From positions 186,001 through 250,000 of the forward strand of contig NZ_WPZQ01000001.1 in NCBI RefSeq assembly GCF_013030265.1: a DNA stretch of 64,000 nt, written 5' to 3'. The translations under genes were made by a program, and so were the position numbers. The DNA is from Ruegeria arenilitoris (GTDB taxonomy: Bacteria > Pseudomonadota > Alphaproteobacteria > Rhodobacterales > Rhodobacteraceae). This document shows, one piece after another, positions 10,684-20,392 of the stretch. Position 1 is the stretch's first letter, and the number at the start of each line of letters is the position of its first letter. Under the pieces are notes generated by a model. It searched no databases, was not told the DNA's origin, and saw nothing but the letters and a program-made list of their open reading frames with translations.

Positions 10684-11382
10684 ATGCTAACCAAGAAACA
10701 GTTGGATTTGCTGGAATTCATCCACAAACGCGTTCAGGCGGACGGTGTTCCGCCCAGCTTTGATGAAATGAAGATCGCGTTGGACCTGAGATCAAAATCC
10801 GGGATTCACCGTTTGATTACTGCGCTTGAAGAACGCGGCTTTATCCGGCGTCTCGCCCACCGCGCCAGGGCGATTGAAATCGTCAAGCTTCCCGAAAGTC
10901 TGGGTGGCGAACCAACAGCCGGCTTCAAACCTCGCGTCATCGAAGGTGATCGACCTACAGGGCCGCGCCCTGCCAATTTTGAACCCGTGACTGTCGATGC
11001 GATGGAACTGCCTGTAATGGGTCGGATCGCAGCCGGTGTCCCCATCGAAGCCATCAGCCACGTATCGCATCGCGTAGCGGTTCCGGGGTCGATGGTGTCC
11101 GGTCAGGGCGATCACTATGCGCTCGAAGTTCGCGGGGATTCGATGATCGACGCTGGGATCAACGATGGCGATGTCGTTGTGATCCGGGAAACAACCGTTG
11201 CTGACAATGGCGACATCGTTGTGGCCTTGGTCGAGGATCAGGAGGCCACACTGAAAAGGTTCTTCCGACGTGGACACGCCATCGCGCTGGAAGCAGCAAA
11301 TCCCGCGTATGAAACCCGTGTCCTTCCCGAAGACAAGGTTAAGGTTCAAGGCCGTTTGGTTGGACTGATCCGAACCTATTGA
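10684..11382 (+). CDS. lexA: LexA SOS repressor
   Basis: This 232-residue repressor has an N-terminal winged HTH (about residues 1-70, [18 protein letters not shown]) and a C-terminal S24 peptidase domain. The autocleavage site is Ala117-Gly118 in RIAAGVP. The catalytic dyad is Ser153 in GDSM and Lys191 in TLKRFF. The linker (about 70-105) is longer than in E. coli LexA, as is usual in alphaproteobacteria. RecA-stimulated self-cleavage should release the DNA-damage regulon. The stop overlaps the convergent comEC stop by 7 bases. Confidence 0.97.
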   Translation: MLTKKQLDLLEFIHKRVQADGVPPSFDEMKIALDLRSKSGIHRLITALEERGFIRRLAHRARAIEIVKLPESLGGEPTAGFKPRVIEGDRPTGPRPANFEPVTVDAMELPVMGRIAAGVPIEAISHVSHRVAVPGSMVSGQGDHYALEVRGDSMIDAGINDGDVVVIRETTVADNGDIVVALVEDQEATLKRFFRRGHAIALEAANPAYETRVLPEDKVKVQGRLVGLIRTY

Positions 11383-13418
11383 ATTTGGTGCCCGTCCCTT
11401 GGGACGGGCGACCACAACCGATGCCCGGTTACCTGAGCGCTTGTGCGTATTTCCCCCTGTGACAATGCAAGGCTTCCGGTTTTCAAAAGCGAGTCAGGGT
11501 CGAAGATTTTGCAATCTCCGTTCAAAGACACGGGTACTGCCGAAACAACGATTTGATCACTGCTGCACTCGCTAAACTCTTTTGCTGCGCGTTTACCAGT
11601 AAGGTGAACCAATTCCTTGTCGTTCAGCAAATATCTCTGAACCTTGTCGATGCCAGATGGCCAACGACTGGCGGCCTTTGACTGATCCGCTCCGTCACCA
11701 TCATTTTCCAACCAAACCGTCGCAACAAACCCACTCCCTCGTTGCTTGCTCAATGCACGTCCTGTTTCTGTCATTACACCCACCAGCCCACCGGACTCGG
11801 CGATCAAAACATCAGGCCGGTTTCCCTGCCCCCACAGCAGTAGAGCTCCGATGATGGGCACAGCGCCTACCCATCGCGCGCTTCCGCGCCACAAAATCAG
11901 CCATAGTGCCCCCAGTGCCATCATCGGCAGGACGTAGTCTGGCGGGCTGACCACAAATCCCTGGGCTCCACCCAGACCTGATATCCAGTCCGCAACTACG
12001 ATAATCCATCCGAGACCTAACCCCATCACCCACAGGGCCAACACTTCGAGCCCAAATGGAGCCAGAAGCGCTGCGACCACGGCCGCAGGAACAACGATCG
12101 TGCCCATGACCGGTACCGCGAGCATGTTAGCCAGCAATCCATAGTGAGCCATTGTATTGAAATGTGCTGCCCCCACCGGAGCGGTAGCGAGTCCGGCTAT
12201 GGCAGAAGATAGCAGCACGCCCCCTACTGGTCGGAGCCATTTCGGCCCGGGGATTCGACCAAAATCGCGAAGCCCTCCGAATATCGAAACCAGGGCTGTA
12301 GTGGCTGCAAATGACATTTGAAAACCGGGGCTTAGCAATGATTCTGGACGCAGAAAAAGGACGATGATCGCGGCCACCGCTACGGCTCTCAAAGAAATCG
12401 CCCTGCGATCAATCAACACTGCGCCAAACATGACAGAGACCATGACATAAGCGCGTTCTGTTGCGACGTTACCACCAGATAGAACCAAGTAGATTGTTGC
12501 GGCAATTAACGCACAGACTGCTGCGAGTTTTCGAACCGGCAGCCGTAACGCCAAGACTGGAACTGCAGAAAACCCAATTCGACACGCGACAAACACAAAC
12601 CCGGTCAACAGCCCCATATGTAGGCCAGAGATTGCGAGCAGGTGCGCAAGATTCGACATTCTAAGAGCGCCCAGAGTGTTCTGCCCCATGCCGCTTCGAT
12701 CCCCGGTCGTAACCGCAGCCGCGAAACCACCCACCTCGCCCGGTAATATGGATCGAACGCGCTGTGAAATTGCCATGCGCCATGCGGTAATCTGAACACC
12801 GCGCTGACCCATGGATGCAGGTGCGACGGTCAGCACCGGAACACGCGTATAGCCAACAGCACCCAGTTTCTGAAACCATGCATGCCGACGGAAATCAAAG
12901 CCACCGGGTTCCACAGGTCCTTGTGGTGGTGACAGGTAGGCCGTCGTCATAATTCTCTGCCCCGGCTCCAGCGGTGTGGAACCACCATGCAAGGACAACC
13001 GGATGCGCTGCGGACGACGGTCTTTGGGTACATCCCCGATCCGCACACCGTCCAGTGTAATCCGCAGCGCATCCGAGGCAGAGCGGTCCAGCGCAACGAC
13101 CCTCCCCTCAACAGGTCCGTAGTAGCGCCATTGCAAGACCGGTTCTGCGACCATATGGGCACGGGTACCAGCCAGTAAGAAACCAGCAGCGACAAGCGCC
13201 CCCCCAATTGCCAACGGAGCCCAGGCAACAGGCAAACGGCGGTAAGCCCAGATCGCGAACAAACCTGAGGCAGCAACGCCGTAGTAGAACTGCTGGTTCG
13301 GCTCGAATGTGAGGCCGAAATACAGTCCTATGCCAATTGCCAGACAGACCGGAGACCAGGGAAACAGATGTCCGCGCTGGTTCAGCAACGCGACCTCAAT
13401 CCGTGCAAGAACACGCAT
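11376..13418 (-). CDS. comEC: ComEC/Rec2-family DNA-uptake channel
   Basis: This 680-residue polytopic membrane protein has N-terminal membrane segments, a periplasmic OB-like (DUF4131) region at about residues 70-220, and the Competence domain with the family motif [13 protein letters not shown] near residue 260. Up to ten hydrophobic segments can be seen to about residue 525. ComEC moves single-stranded DNA through the inner membrane in natural transformation. The last 150 residues are shorter than in B. subtilis ComEC and lack the HxHxDH metallo-beta-lactamase motif, so the nuclease-like domain is missing or degenerate. GGGGGC precedes the ATG closely. The gene diverges from gltX with an 80-base gap. 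Confidence 0.9.
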   Translation of the reverse strand: MRVLARIEVALLNQRGHLFPWSPVCLAIGIGLYFGLTFEPNQQFYYGVAASGLFAIWAYRRLPVAWAPLAIGGALVAAGFLLAGTRAHMVAEPVLQWRYYGPVEGRVVALDRSASDALRITLDGVRIGDVPKDRRPQRIRLSLHGGSTPLEPGQRIMTTAYLSPPQGPVEPGGFDFRRHAWFQKLGAVGYTRVPVLTVAPASMGQRGVQITAWRMAISQRVRSILPGEVGGFAAAVTTGDRSGMGQNTLGALRMSNLAHLLAISGLHMGLLTGFVFVACRIGFSAVPVLALRLPVRKLAAVCALIAATIYLVLSGGNVATERAYVMVSVMFGAVLIDRRAISLRAVAVAAIIVLFLRPESLLSPGFQMSFAATTALVSIFGGLRDFGRIPGPKWLRPVGGVLLSSAIAGLATAPVGAAHFNTMAHYGLLANMLAVPVMGTIVVPAAVVAALLAPFGLEVLALWVMGLGLGWIIVVADWISGLGGAQGFVVSPPDYVLPMMALGALWLILWRGSARWVGAVPIIGALLLWGQGNRPDVLIAESGGLVGVMTETGRALSKQRGSGFVATVWLENDGDGADQSKAASRWPSGIDKVQRYLLNDKELVHLTGKRAAKEFSECSSDQIVVSAVPVSLNGDCKIFDPDSLLKTGSLALSQGEIRTSAQVTGHRLWSPVPRDGHQIQ

Positions 13419-13497
13419 GGTTGCCCCCGTCCTTCGGGCTCGTTAGACAGGCGCCAACACTATGCCCGACACGGTTACCAAAAGGTTAATCAACACT

Positions 13498-14898
13498 ATG
13501 TCCGATCAGGTCGTCACCCGTTTTGCCCCTTCACCCACTGGCTTTCTGCACATCGGTGGCGCACGTACCGCGCTGTTTAATTGGCTTTATGCACGTGGCC
13601 GCGGCGGTAAGTTCCTGTTGCGTATCGAAGACACGGATCGTGAACGTTCAACCCCAGAAGCCACAGCGGCGATCCTGCAGGGTATGGAATGGCTGGGTTT
13701 GGATCATGATGGCGAAGTGATCAGTCAGTTCGAAGGCGCTGACCGTCATGCGGAAGTTGCCCATCAACTGCTGGCTGAAGGCAAAGCCTACAAGTGCTTC
13801 TCCACTCAGGACGAGATTTCTGCGTTTCGGGAGCAGGCTCGGGAAGAAGGTAAGTCGACTTTGTTCCAAAGCCCATGGCGTGATGCGGACCCCGCCAGCC
13901 ACCCCGACCTGCCATTTGTCGTTCGGATAAAGGCGCCAAAAGAAGGCTCGACCGTAATTCGTGATCAGGTCCAAGGCGACGTTACGATCCGCAACGATCA
14001 GCTGGATGATATGGTTCTGCTACGTTCGGACGGCACGCCCGTCTACATGCTGGCCGTAGTGGTGGACGATCACGATATGGGTGTTACTCACGTCATTCGT
14101 GGCGATGATCATCTAAACAACGCTGCGCGTCAGATGATGATCTACGAGGCGATGGGTTGGGATGTCCCAGTCTGGGCCCACATTCCGCTGATTCATGGGC
14201 CTGATGGCAAAAAACTGAGCAAGCGCCACGGTGCTTTGGGTGCGCAGGAATATCAGGCTATGGGGTATCCGGCCGCTGGCATGCGCAATTATCTGGCGCG
14301 TTTGGGCTGGAGCCACGGAGACGACGAGTTCTTCACGGATGAGCAGGCCAGAGAGTGGTTTGATCTGGATGGAATAGGCAAGAGCCCTGCCCGTTTCGAT
14401 TTGAAAAAGCTGGAAAACCTGTGTGGACAACACATTGCCATTTCAAACGATGCTGCACTGCAGAAGGAAATTACTGGCTATCTGGCGGCAGCAGATCTTC
14501 CTGCTTTGACTGAAACACAATCTGGTGATCTGGTGCGTGCGATGTATTGCCTCAAGGATCGCGCCCGAACTTTTCCAGAACTGCTTGAAAAAGCGCATTT
14601 TGTGCTGACATCTCGGCCAATTGATCCGGATGAAAAAGCGAAAAAGGCGCTCGACTCTGTATCCGATGGTATACTGAAGGAATTGACGCCGCAGCTGCAA
14701 AATGTTAGCTGGACGCGAAGCGAACTGGAGGAAGCCCTGAATTCGTTTGCAGAAGCGAAAGGGCTAAAGTTCGGCAAGTTAGCAGGCCCCCTTCGGGCGG
14801 CATTGGCAGGCCGGGCAGTAACACCTTCGGTATTTGACATGATGCTCGTGCTGGGACGTGAAGAAAGCCTGGCGCGACTTTCTGATGCAGCGACATAA
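13498..14898 (+). CDS. gltX: Glutamyl-tRNA synthetase
   Basis: This 466-residue class I aminoacyl-tRNA synthetase charges tRNA-Glu. [15 protein letters not shown] carries the HIGH-type motif at residues 18-21, and the KMSKS-type loop reads KLSKR at 239-243. The C-terminal part is the anticodon-binding helical bundle. The ATG at 13498 was chosen because AAGGT lies about 10 bases upstream and it places the motif as in homologues; an in-frame ATG at 13462 would add 12 residues. Alphaproteobacteria often carry two gltX genes, so this copy may have a particular tRNA preference. Confidence 0.93.
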   Translation: MSDQVVTRFAPSPTGFLHIGGARTALFNWLYARGRGGKFLLRIEDTDRERSTPEATAAILQGMEWLGLDHDGEVISQFEGADRHAEVAHQLLAEGKAYKCFSTQDEISAFREQAREEGKSTLFQSPWRDADPASHPDLPFVVRIKAPKEGSTVIRDQVQGDVTIRNDQLDDMVLLRSDGTPVYMLAVVVDDHDMGVTHVIRGDDHLNNAARQMMIYEAMGWDVPVWAHIPLIHGPDGKKLSKRHGALGAQEYQAMGYPAAGMRNYLARLGWSHGDDEFFTDEQAREWFDLDGIGKSPARFDLKKLENLCGQHIAISNDAALQKEITGYLAAADLPALTETQSGDLVRAMYCLKDRARTFPELLEKAHFVLTSRPIDPDEKAKKALDSVSDGILKELTPQLQNVSWTRSELEEALNSFAEAKGLKFGKLAGPLRAALAGRAVTPSVFDMMLVLGREESLARLSDAAT

Positions 14899-14943
14899 AC
14901 CTGGTCTTCACATTCGGGTAACGCTGCTCCGCTAACACCCGGA

Positions 14944-14995
14944 CTGCGCGCCCGCGCGCAGCCGTTGCCCGCTATGTCGGTCAGCGAACCGACAT
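14944..14995 (+). promoter_or_regulatory. Two perfect hairpins in the gltA leader
   Basis: The 122-base gap before gltA holds two perfect hairpins. CTGCGCGC/GCGCGCAG (14944-14961) has a 2-nt loop. ATGTCGGT/ACCGACAT (14974-14981 and 14988-14995) has the loop CAGCGA. The second ends 25 bases before the gltA ATG, just upstream of its GAGGAAGGGA ribosome site. There is no U-run, so they look like leader RNA structure or operator dyads rather than terminators. Confidence 0.5.
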
Positions 14996-15020
14996 GCGTA
15001 AGATTGAGGAAGGGACAACC

Positions 15021-16316
15021 ATGACCGAGAGCCAACAAAAAGCGACCCTGACTGTCCATGGCAAAACCTACGAATTGCCGGTTCACTCACCAACAGCCGG
15101 GCCAGATGTCATCGACATCCGGAAGCTTTATGGTCAGGCTGACGTATTCACCTATGACCCCGGTTTCACATCGACTGCGAGCTGCGACAGCACGATCACT
15201 TACATCGACGGTGAAAAAGGTGAGCTTCTGCACCGCGGATATCCGATCGATCAGCTGGCTGAGAAATCGCACTTCCTCGAAGTATGCTATCTGCTGCTGT
15301 ACGGAGAGCTGCCTGTAGCGAAAGACCTCGAGGAATTCGAAACCACTATCACGCGCCACACCATGCTGCATGAGCAAATGCAGTACTTCTACCGTGGTTT
15401 CCGTCGTGACGCGCACCCCATGGCGATCATGGTGGGTGTGGTTGGTGCAATGTCGGCCTTCTACCACGATTCAACCGACGTTTCGGATCCGCATCAGCGT
15501 GAGGTCGCGTCGCATCGCCTGATCGCGAAGATGCCGACCATCGCGGCATGGGCTTACAAGTATCACATCGGTCAGCCCTTTGTTTATCCGCGCAACGATC
15601 TGGATTATGCCTCGAACTTCCTGCGCATGTGCTTTGCCGTTCCTGCCGAGGATTATGAGGTCAACCCGATCCTGAGCCGTGCGATGGACCGCATCTTTAC
15701 CTTGCATGCAGACCACGAGCAGAACGCTTCGACTTCGACCGTTCGCCTGGCTTCGTCTTCGGGTGCAAACCCGTTTGCGTGTATCGCTGCAGGTATCGCT
15801 TGCCTCTGGGGTCCTGCCCATGGTGGCGCCAACCAGGCATGTCTGGAGATGCTCGAGCAGATCGGAAGTGTCGACAACATCCCTGAATACATCGAGCGCG
15901 CCAAAGACAAGAACGACCCGTTCCGTCTGATGGGCTTTGGTCACCGCGTCTATAAGAACTTTGACCCGCGCGCGAAGGTGATGAAGCAATCCGCCGACGA
16001 GGTTCTGGATCTGCTCGGTATCGAAAACAATCCCAAACTACAGGTTGCGAAAGCGCTCGAGAAACAAGCGCTGGAAGATCCGTATTTCGTTGAGAAAAAA
16101 CTGTTCCCGAACGTAGACTTCTATTCGGGCATCATTCTCGAGGCGATGGGCTTCCCAACATCGATGTTCACGCCGATCTTCGCGCTGTCGCGCACCGTTG
16201 GCTGGGTCAGCCAGTGGAAAGAAATGATCGCCGATCCACAAAATAAGATCGGTCGTCCGCGCCAGCTGTATCTGGGCGAAACCACACGCGATTACGTCGA
16301 TATCGAAAATCGCTGA
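15021..16316 (+). CDS. gltA: Citrate synthase (type II)
   Basis: This 431-residue enzyme condenses oxaloacetate and acetyl-CoA to enter the TCA cycle. Key residues are visible: His232 in [10 protein letters not shown], His267 in [10 protein letters not shown], His308 in [14 protein letters not shown], and the catalytic Asp in FPNVDFYSG near residue 363. The N-terminal beta-rich domain (about 1-60) marks the hexameric, NADH-sensitive type seen in Gram-negatives. The start follows a strong GAGGAAGGGA site; the frame is open for nine codons upstream. A strong terminator follows. Confidence 0.97.
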   Translation: MTESQQKATLTVHGKTYELPVHSPTAGPDVIDIRKLYGQADVFTYDPGFTSTASCDSTITYIDGEKGELLHRGYPIDQLAEKSHFLEVCYLLLYGELPVAKDLEEFETTITRHTMLHEQMQYFYRGFRRDAHPMAIMVGVVGAMSAFYHDSTDVSDPHQREVASHRLIAKMPTIAAWAYKYHIGQPFVYPRNDLDYASNFLRMCFAVPAEDYEVNPILSRAMDRIFTLHADHEQNASTSTVRLASSSGANPFACIAAGIACLWGPAHGGANQACLEMLEQIGSVDNIPEYIERAKDKNDPFRLMGFGHRVYKNFDPRAKVMKQSADEVLDLLGIENNPKLQVAKALEKQALEDPYFVEKKLFPNVDFYSGIILEAMGFPTSMFTPIFALSRTVGWVSQWKEMIADPQNKIGRPRQLYLGETTRDYVDIENR

Positions 16317-16336
16317 TCGGTTACAAACCTGAACAA

Positions 16337-16366
16337 AAGCCCCGGAAATCTCCGGGGCTTTTTTTG
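16337..16366. terminator. Intrinsic terminator after gltA, shared with the convergent radical SAM gene
   Basis: A 10-bp stem (AAGCCCCGGA/TCCGGGGCTT) with loop AATC is followed by TTTTTTT on the plus strand. Read from the minus strand it ends in TTTTG just after the stop of the gene at 16368, so it probably works in both directions. Confidence 0.92.
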
Positions 16367-16367
16367 T

Positions 16368-17435
16368 TTAGAAAAGATCGAGTTGATCACCAACCTGCGG
16401 TGGTTTCGCAAACAGATCGCATCTCAGTGCAGGCGTCTTGGTAGCTAGCCCCAAACGCTCGACAGTTGTCTTGAAACGTTTGGCTATCATTTCGGCATAA
16501 ACGCCCTCGCCCCGCATTCTGTGACCCCAGCGTGGGTCATAATCCTTGCCACCATGCATCTCGCGAAGGCGCGCCATGACCTTGGCTGCACGGTTGGGTT
16601 CGTGCACTTCAAGCCACTCCTGCCAAAGCTGAGAAACCTCTCGTGGCAACCGCAACATGATCCAACTGGCCGAGTCAGCACCGGCGTCACAACCGGCCTC
16701 CAATAGATTCTCCAGTTCGTGATCCGTAAGACCCGGAACAACTGGAGATGTCATGACCCGCACCGGCACCCCCGCCTCCGTCAATCGTCGAATCATGCGC
16801 AGGCGACGTTTCGGCGAAGGCGCGCGCGGCTCCATCTTTCGGGAAAGATCCGCGTCCAGTGTCGTCAATGATATCCCAACACGCACCAACCCCTGACTTG
16901 CCATTGGCGCCAGAATATCCAGATCCCGCTCGATCAGCGTTCCCTTAGTGACAATAGCGATCGGATGCTGAAAATCCTGCAATACGCTTAGGCAGTCCCT
17001 TGTGATTCCGCGCGCCTTCTCAATTGGTTGGTACGGATCTGTATTTGTACCCAAGGCAACAGGAGCGACTTTGTACGAACGCGCAGAAAGCTCGCGACGC
17101 AGAACACCAGCCGCGTTCGGTCGTGCAATCAATCTTGTTTCGAAATCCAATCCGGCAGACAGGCCAAGATAGGCGTGTGTAGGTCGCGCAAAGCAATACA
17201 CGCACCCGTGTTCGCAGCCCCGGTAGGGATTGATCGATCGATCGAATGGAAGATCAGGAGAGCGATTGTAGGTGATAAAAGTTCTGGCCACCTCATCACG
17301 TACTTCGGTGCGCAGCGGGGGCAACTCCTCATCAATTTCCCAGCCGTCATCTGTAGCTTCGCTGGCATATTGCTCGAACCTGCCTGCAGAATTGGACACG
17401 GCCCCCCTACCCACAACATTTATCTGATTGAGCAT
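16368..17435 (-). CDS. Radical SAM protein, PA0069/Rv2578c-like family
   Basis: This 355-residue protein carries the 4Fe-4S/SAM motif CEHGCVYC inside RGCEHGCVYCFARPTH, near residue 78. The surrounding sequence (NPYRGCEHGCVYC, LGTNTDPYQPIEK, ISLTTLD) is typical of the PA0069 family of radical SAM proteins, sometimes annotated as spore photoproduct lyase-like. The substrate is unknown. The ATG at 17435 was chosen because AAAGGTGG lies 5-6 bases upstream; the frame is open for 13 more codons. It is monocistronic, convergent with gltA and divergent from the corrinoid-protein gene across a 301-base gap. Confidence 0.87.
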   Translation of the reverse strand: MLNQINVVGRGAVSNSAGRFEQYASEATDDGWEIDEELPPLRTEVRDEVARTFITYNRSPDLPFDRSINPYRGCEHGCVYCFARPTHAYLGLSAGLDFETRLIARPNAAGVLRRELSARSYKVAPVALGTNTDPYQPIEKARGITRDCLSVLQDFQHPIAIVTKGTLIERDLDILAPMASQGLVRVGISLTTLDADLSRKMEPRAPSPKRRLRMIRRLTEAGVPVRVMTSPVVPGLTDHELENLLEAGCDAGADSASWIMLRLPREVSQLWQEWLEVHEPNRAAKVMARLREMHGGKDYDPRWGHRMRGEGVYAEMIAKRFKTTVERLGLATKTPALRCDLFAKPPQVGDQLDLF

Positions 17436-17588
17436 ATGTTCCACCTTTGTTCTCATCAACAGGTGTAAACCCATTAAGGTCCTTCAGCAATAGGAACAGC
17501 CATCTGTAGAATGGGGATGTGAGACGCCCGTTCACATTGGCACCGAGAGCGAACGTGAAGCGAATGCAGAATGATCTTGCAAATAATT

Positions 17589-17714
17589 CTGTCGAGATGC
17601 GACAGATTTTGCCTTAAAGGTCGGTCCCAGAACGACCTTGGTCGCAATCGTCACAGTCTAGATGCGGCGAAATGGCCAAAACGGAAAAAATTGCCACCTA
17701 CGGGCCAAGGGCCC
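17589..17714 (+). promoter_or_regulatory. Structured leader upstream of the corrinoid-protein gene
   Basis: The 301 bases between 17436 and 17736 hold no gene but three hairpins on the plus strand. CTGTCG/CGACAG (17589-17605) is followed by ATTTT and resembles a terminator. AAGGTCG/CGACCTT (17617-17639) has a 9-nt loop. GGGCC/GGCCC (17702-17714) sits just before the ribosome-binding region. The order suggests a regulated leader. I could not match it to the cobalamin, SAM-II or SAH riboswitch consensus from memory. Confidence 0.4.
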
Positions 17715-17736
17715 ATTTAGCTCAGGGAAATGACCC

Positions 17737-18435
17737 ATGTCCGATGAAGAAGACATCGTCCTGTCCGAACTGAACGACGATGAACTCGTCGAACAGATGT
17801 TTGACGACCTTTACGACGGTCTGAAAGAAGAGATCGAAGAAGGCGTGAACATCCTGCTCGAACGTGGTTGGGCGCCGTATGACATCCTGACCAAGGCATT
17901 GGTTGGCGGCATGACCATCGTTGGACACGATTTCCGCGACGGCATCCTGTTTGTTCCCGAGGTTCTTCTGGCGGCGAACGCCATGAAGGGCGGTATGACG
18001 ATCCTCAAGCCCCTGCTGGCTGAAACTGGCGCACCGCGCGTCGGCAAGATGGTCATCGGTACAGTGAAAGGTGACATCCACGACATCGGCAAAAACCTTG
18101 TTTCGATGATGATGGAAGGCGCAGGTTTCGAAGTTGTCGACATCGGTATCAACAACCCGGTCGAAAACTATCTCGAAGCTCTGGAAACCGAAGAACCCGA
18201 CATCCTGGGCATGTCCGCTCTGCTGACCACCACTATGCCTTACATGAAAGTCGTCATCGATACTCTGGTCGAGCAAGGCGTTCGTGACGACTATATCGTT
18301 CTGGTTGGCGGCGCGCCTCTGAACGAAGAATTCGGCAAAGCCATCGGTGCCGACGCATATTGCCGTGATGCGGCAGTCGCAGTTGAAACCGCCAAGGACT
18401 TTGTATCTCGCAAGCACAATCAGCTGGCAGGCTGA
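17737..18435 (+). CDS. Cobalamin-binding corrinoid protein (methyltransferase/split MetH type)
   Basis: This 232-residue protein has the two-domain layout of corrinoid methyl carriers (MtaC/MttC-like and the cap plus B12 domains of MetH). An N-terminal helical cap (about 10-98) is followed by a Rossmann-like B12 domain (about 103-228). The lower-axial ligand is His115 in GDIHDIGKNLV (DxHxxG), and GMSALLTTT and LVGGAP complete the binding site. It would carry a methyl group between partner methyltransferases. None is adjacent, so the partners are encoded elsewhere. A split methionine synthase with a free-standing B12 protein has been reported in the related Phaeobacter inhibens, and this is a plausible role. 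It is monocistronic, with a terminator behind it. Confidence 0.9.
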   Translation: MSDEEDIVLSELNDDELVEQMFDDLYDGLKEEIEEGVNILLERGWAPYDILTKALVGGMTIVGHDFRDGILFVPEVLLAANAMKGGMTILKPLLAETGAPRVGKMVIGTVKGDIHDIGKNLVSMMMEGAGFEVVDIGINNPVENYLEALETEEPDILGMSALLTTTMPYMKVVIDTLVEQGVRDDYIVLVGGAPLNEEFGKAIGADAYCRDAAVAVETAKDFVSRKHNQLAG

Positions 18436-18456
18436 TTGAGCAACAGCGAAAATTCT

Positions 18457-18484
18457 AAAGGCCGCCCGTTCAGGGCGGCCTTTT
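18457..18484 (+). terminator. Intrinsic terminator after the corrinoid-protein gene
   Basis: An 11-bp stem, AAAGGCCGCCC (18457-18467) with GGGCGGCCTTT (18473-18483), encloses the loop GTTCA and is followed by a short T-run. It separates the corrinoid gene from the Hint-domain gene. Confidence 0.9.
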
Positions 18485-18581
18485 CAATTTCCCGAGAGTA
18501 AAGATTTCCTCTTAAAAAACATCTTTACAAAATTTCAGGAGATTATTTAGTACAAGGCGTTACTTTAGTTTCGAGGTTACC

Positions 18582-19616
18582 GTGCCCACTACATTTACAG
18601 CCATCTCGCTTGGTGTTCTTGCTGATATTGATACCGTCGAAGGCAATAATATTGCCGAAAACGCGTCAGCCTTGGTTGGTCAGACATTTGGTGGACCTGG
18701 CAATGCCCTTCTGAACAATGCTGTGACATGGAGCCCGGTCAGCCTCTCCGGGACCGTCTATGAAATGGATAACTCTCCACCGGAGCAGTTTTCGATCGAC
18801 GGCGGGCCGGCCCAGACCTTTGATGGCACATCGATCTACAATGCGACGATCACCTATATTGATGGAACAACAGCAAACATAACCGCTGTTGTGGCTCAAG
18901 ATACCAATGGCAATACGTATCTGATGCCTGAATTCTCGGACAATGCCGATCAGGCAACGCTCGAAGCCGGCGGGATCAGATCGATCACCTTCAACAGCCT
19001 GAATGGAAACAACTTTTCGGGTCTGACTGGCAGCCGTGAAAGCTGGGACCTGGTGACCTGTTTCACGCTGGGAACCCAGATCGAAACCAATCAGGGGGAA
19101 GTTCCGGTTGAGAAGTTGCAGGTTGGAGACATGGTCCAGACGCTCGATCATGGCATGCAGCCCATACGTTGGATCGGCCGTCGTACCGTACGTGCCAAGG
19201 GATCGTTCTCTCCTGTTTTGATCAAGAAAGGAACGATGGGTAACCGACGCGATCTGCTGGTATCGCAACAACACCGAATGCTCATCAGCGATTGGCGTGT
19301 GGAACTGAACACCGGTTACTCTGAAGCTTTGGCGCCTGCAAAGCAGCTGCTTGATGGAGAGTCCGTCATCCTCAAGACGGGTGGCTTGGTCACTTATTAT
19401 CACCTCATGTTCGACCAGCATGAAATTGTTTGGGCAGAAGGCTGCCCAAGCGAAAGCTTCCATCCGGGTGTAATGAGTTGGAACAGTCTGGAAAATGACG
19501 CCCGACAAGAGATATTGTCTCTATTCCCTGAACTTTCGACACAAGGGCTTGCCTCTTATGGTCCGTCAGCTCGACCGTCCCTGAGCGCGTTTGAAACGCG
19601 CGCGTCGGTGGCCTGA
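18582..19616 (+). CDS. Hint-domain protein of the Roseobacter type
   Basis: This 344-residue protein has an N-terminal region (about 1-155) rich in Gly, Asn and Thr without a classical signal peptide. A Hint (hedgehog/intein) domain follows from about residue 158. It begins at Cys160 in VTCFTLGT, continues through VEKLQVGDMVQTLDHG and QQHRMLI, and ends with YHLMFDQHE and ESFHPG. Hint domains rearrange the peptide bond before their first Cys and can cleave or ligate proteins. In Roseobacters such domains often sit at the C-terminus of type I-secreted proteins, but the substrate here is unknown. The start is a GTG after CGAGGT. The 96 bases upstream are unusually AT-rich. Confidence 0.85.
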   Translation: MPTTFTAISLGVLADIDTVEGNNIAENASALVGQTFGGPGNALLNNAVTWSPVSLSGTVYEMDNSPPEQFSIDGGPAQTFDGTSIYNATITYIDGTTANITAVVAQDTNGNTYLMPEFSDNADQATLEAGGIRSITFNSLNGNNFSGLTGSRESWDLVTCFTLGTQIETNQGEVPVEKLQVGDMVQTLDHGMQPIRWIGRRTVRAKGSFSPVLIKKGTMGNRRDLLVSQQHRMLISDWRVELNTGYSEALAPAKQLLDGESVILKTGGLVTYYHLMFDQHEIVWAEGCPSESFHPGVMSWNSLENDARQEILSLFPELSTQGLASYGPSARPSLSAFETRASVA

Positions 19617-19693
19617 CGCGAGATGTCGGAACGGGGCTTGCCCTAATTCGCCAAAGATCGTCTTCTGGTACAGCCTCGACCGGGAAACGGACC

Positions 19694-20365
19694 ATGCAAT
19701 CGACCGACCTGCCAGATGATGAGAGCCTGACGACACAAGGCTATGTCAGCGATGATACGCAGCAGCGTATTTTGCTGATCGCCTGCGGTGCGCTTGCGCG
19801 TGAGATTCTTGATCTAAAAGAGCGCAATGGCTGGGAACATATGGCGCTGACCTGTTTACCTGCCATTCTGCATGTTTACCCAGAGCGCATTACCCAAGCC
19901 GTCGAAGATGCGGTCGCCAAGCACCGGGATGACTATGACAAGATTTTTGTCGTCTATGCGGACTGTGGTACCGGCGGTCTATTGCAGCAGGCCTGTGAAC
20001 GGCTGGGTGTCGAGATGGTTCAGGGACCGCATTGCTATTCCTTCTTCGAAGGAAATCAGGCGTTTGCGGAGCGTGGAGATGATGAAACCACGGCGTTCTA
20101 CCTGACTGACTTTCTGGCCCGACAATTCGATGCCTTCGTTTGGAAACCTCTGGGCCTGGATCGGCACCCGGAGCTACGCGAAATGTATTTTGGCAATTAC
20201 ACCAAGCTGATCTACCAGGCTCAGGTGGATGACCCGGTGTTAACGCAACGAGCTCAGGAATGTGCCGAACGCATGGGGCTTGAGTTCGAGCGTCGCTTTA
20301 CCGGTTATGGGGATCTGGAGAACACGCTTACAAGCTGGGCTAAGGGCACGCGTCCCTCAAGCTGA
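19694..20365 (+). CDS. DUF1638 family protein
   Basis: This 223-residue cytoplasmic protein matches DUF1638 by ILLIACGALAREIL near the start, VYADCGTGG in the middle, and the HCYSFFEGN motif around residue 115. Several conserved Cys and His residues (ACGAL, ADCGTGG, GPHCY) suggest metal or cofactor binding. Function is unknown. From memory, DUF1638 genes often sit near corrinoid-dependent methyltransferase genes, and here a corrinoid-protein gene lies 1.3 kb upstream on the same strand. A purine-rich stretch (GGGAAACGGACC) precedes the ATG. Confidence 0.82.
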   Translation: MQSTDLPDDESLTTQGYVSDDTQQRILLIACGALAREILDLKERNGWEHMALTCLPAILHVYPERITQAVEDAVAKHRDDYDKIFVVYADCGTGGLLQQACERLGVEMVQGPHCYSFFEGNQAFAERGDDETTAFYLTDFLARQFDAFVWKPLGLDRHPELREMYFGNYTKLIYQAQVDDPVLTQRAQECAERMGLEFERRFTGYGDLENTLTSWAKGTRPSS

Positions 20366-20392
20366 ATCGAAGCGCACTAACGCTAATGGAAT

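Noticed and set aside
11390..11409. GC-rich hairpin after lexA as a terminator
   Set aside because: The stem CCCGTCCC/GGGACGGG is perfect but neither strand has a U-run after it, and it lies inside the comEC coding end.
17436..17736. Known cobalamin, SAM-II or SAH riboswitch before the corrinoid gene
   Set aside because: I could not find the conserved core sequences of these classes. The hairpins are reported only as an unidentified leader.
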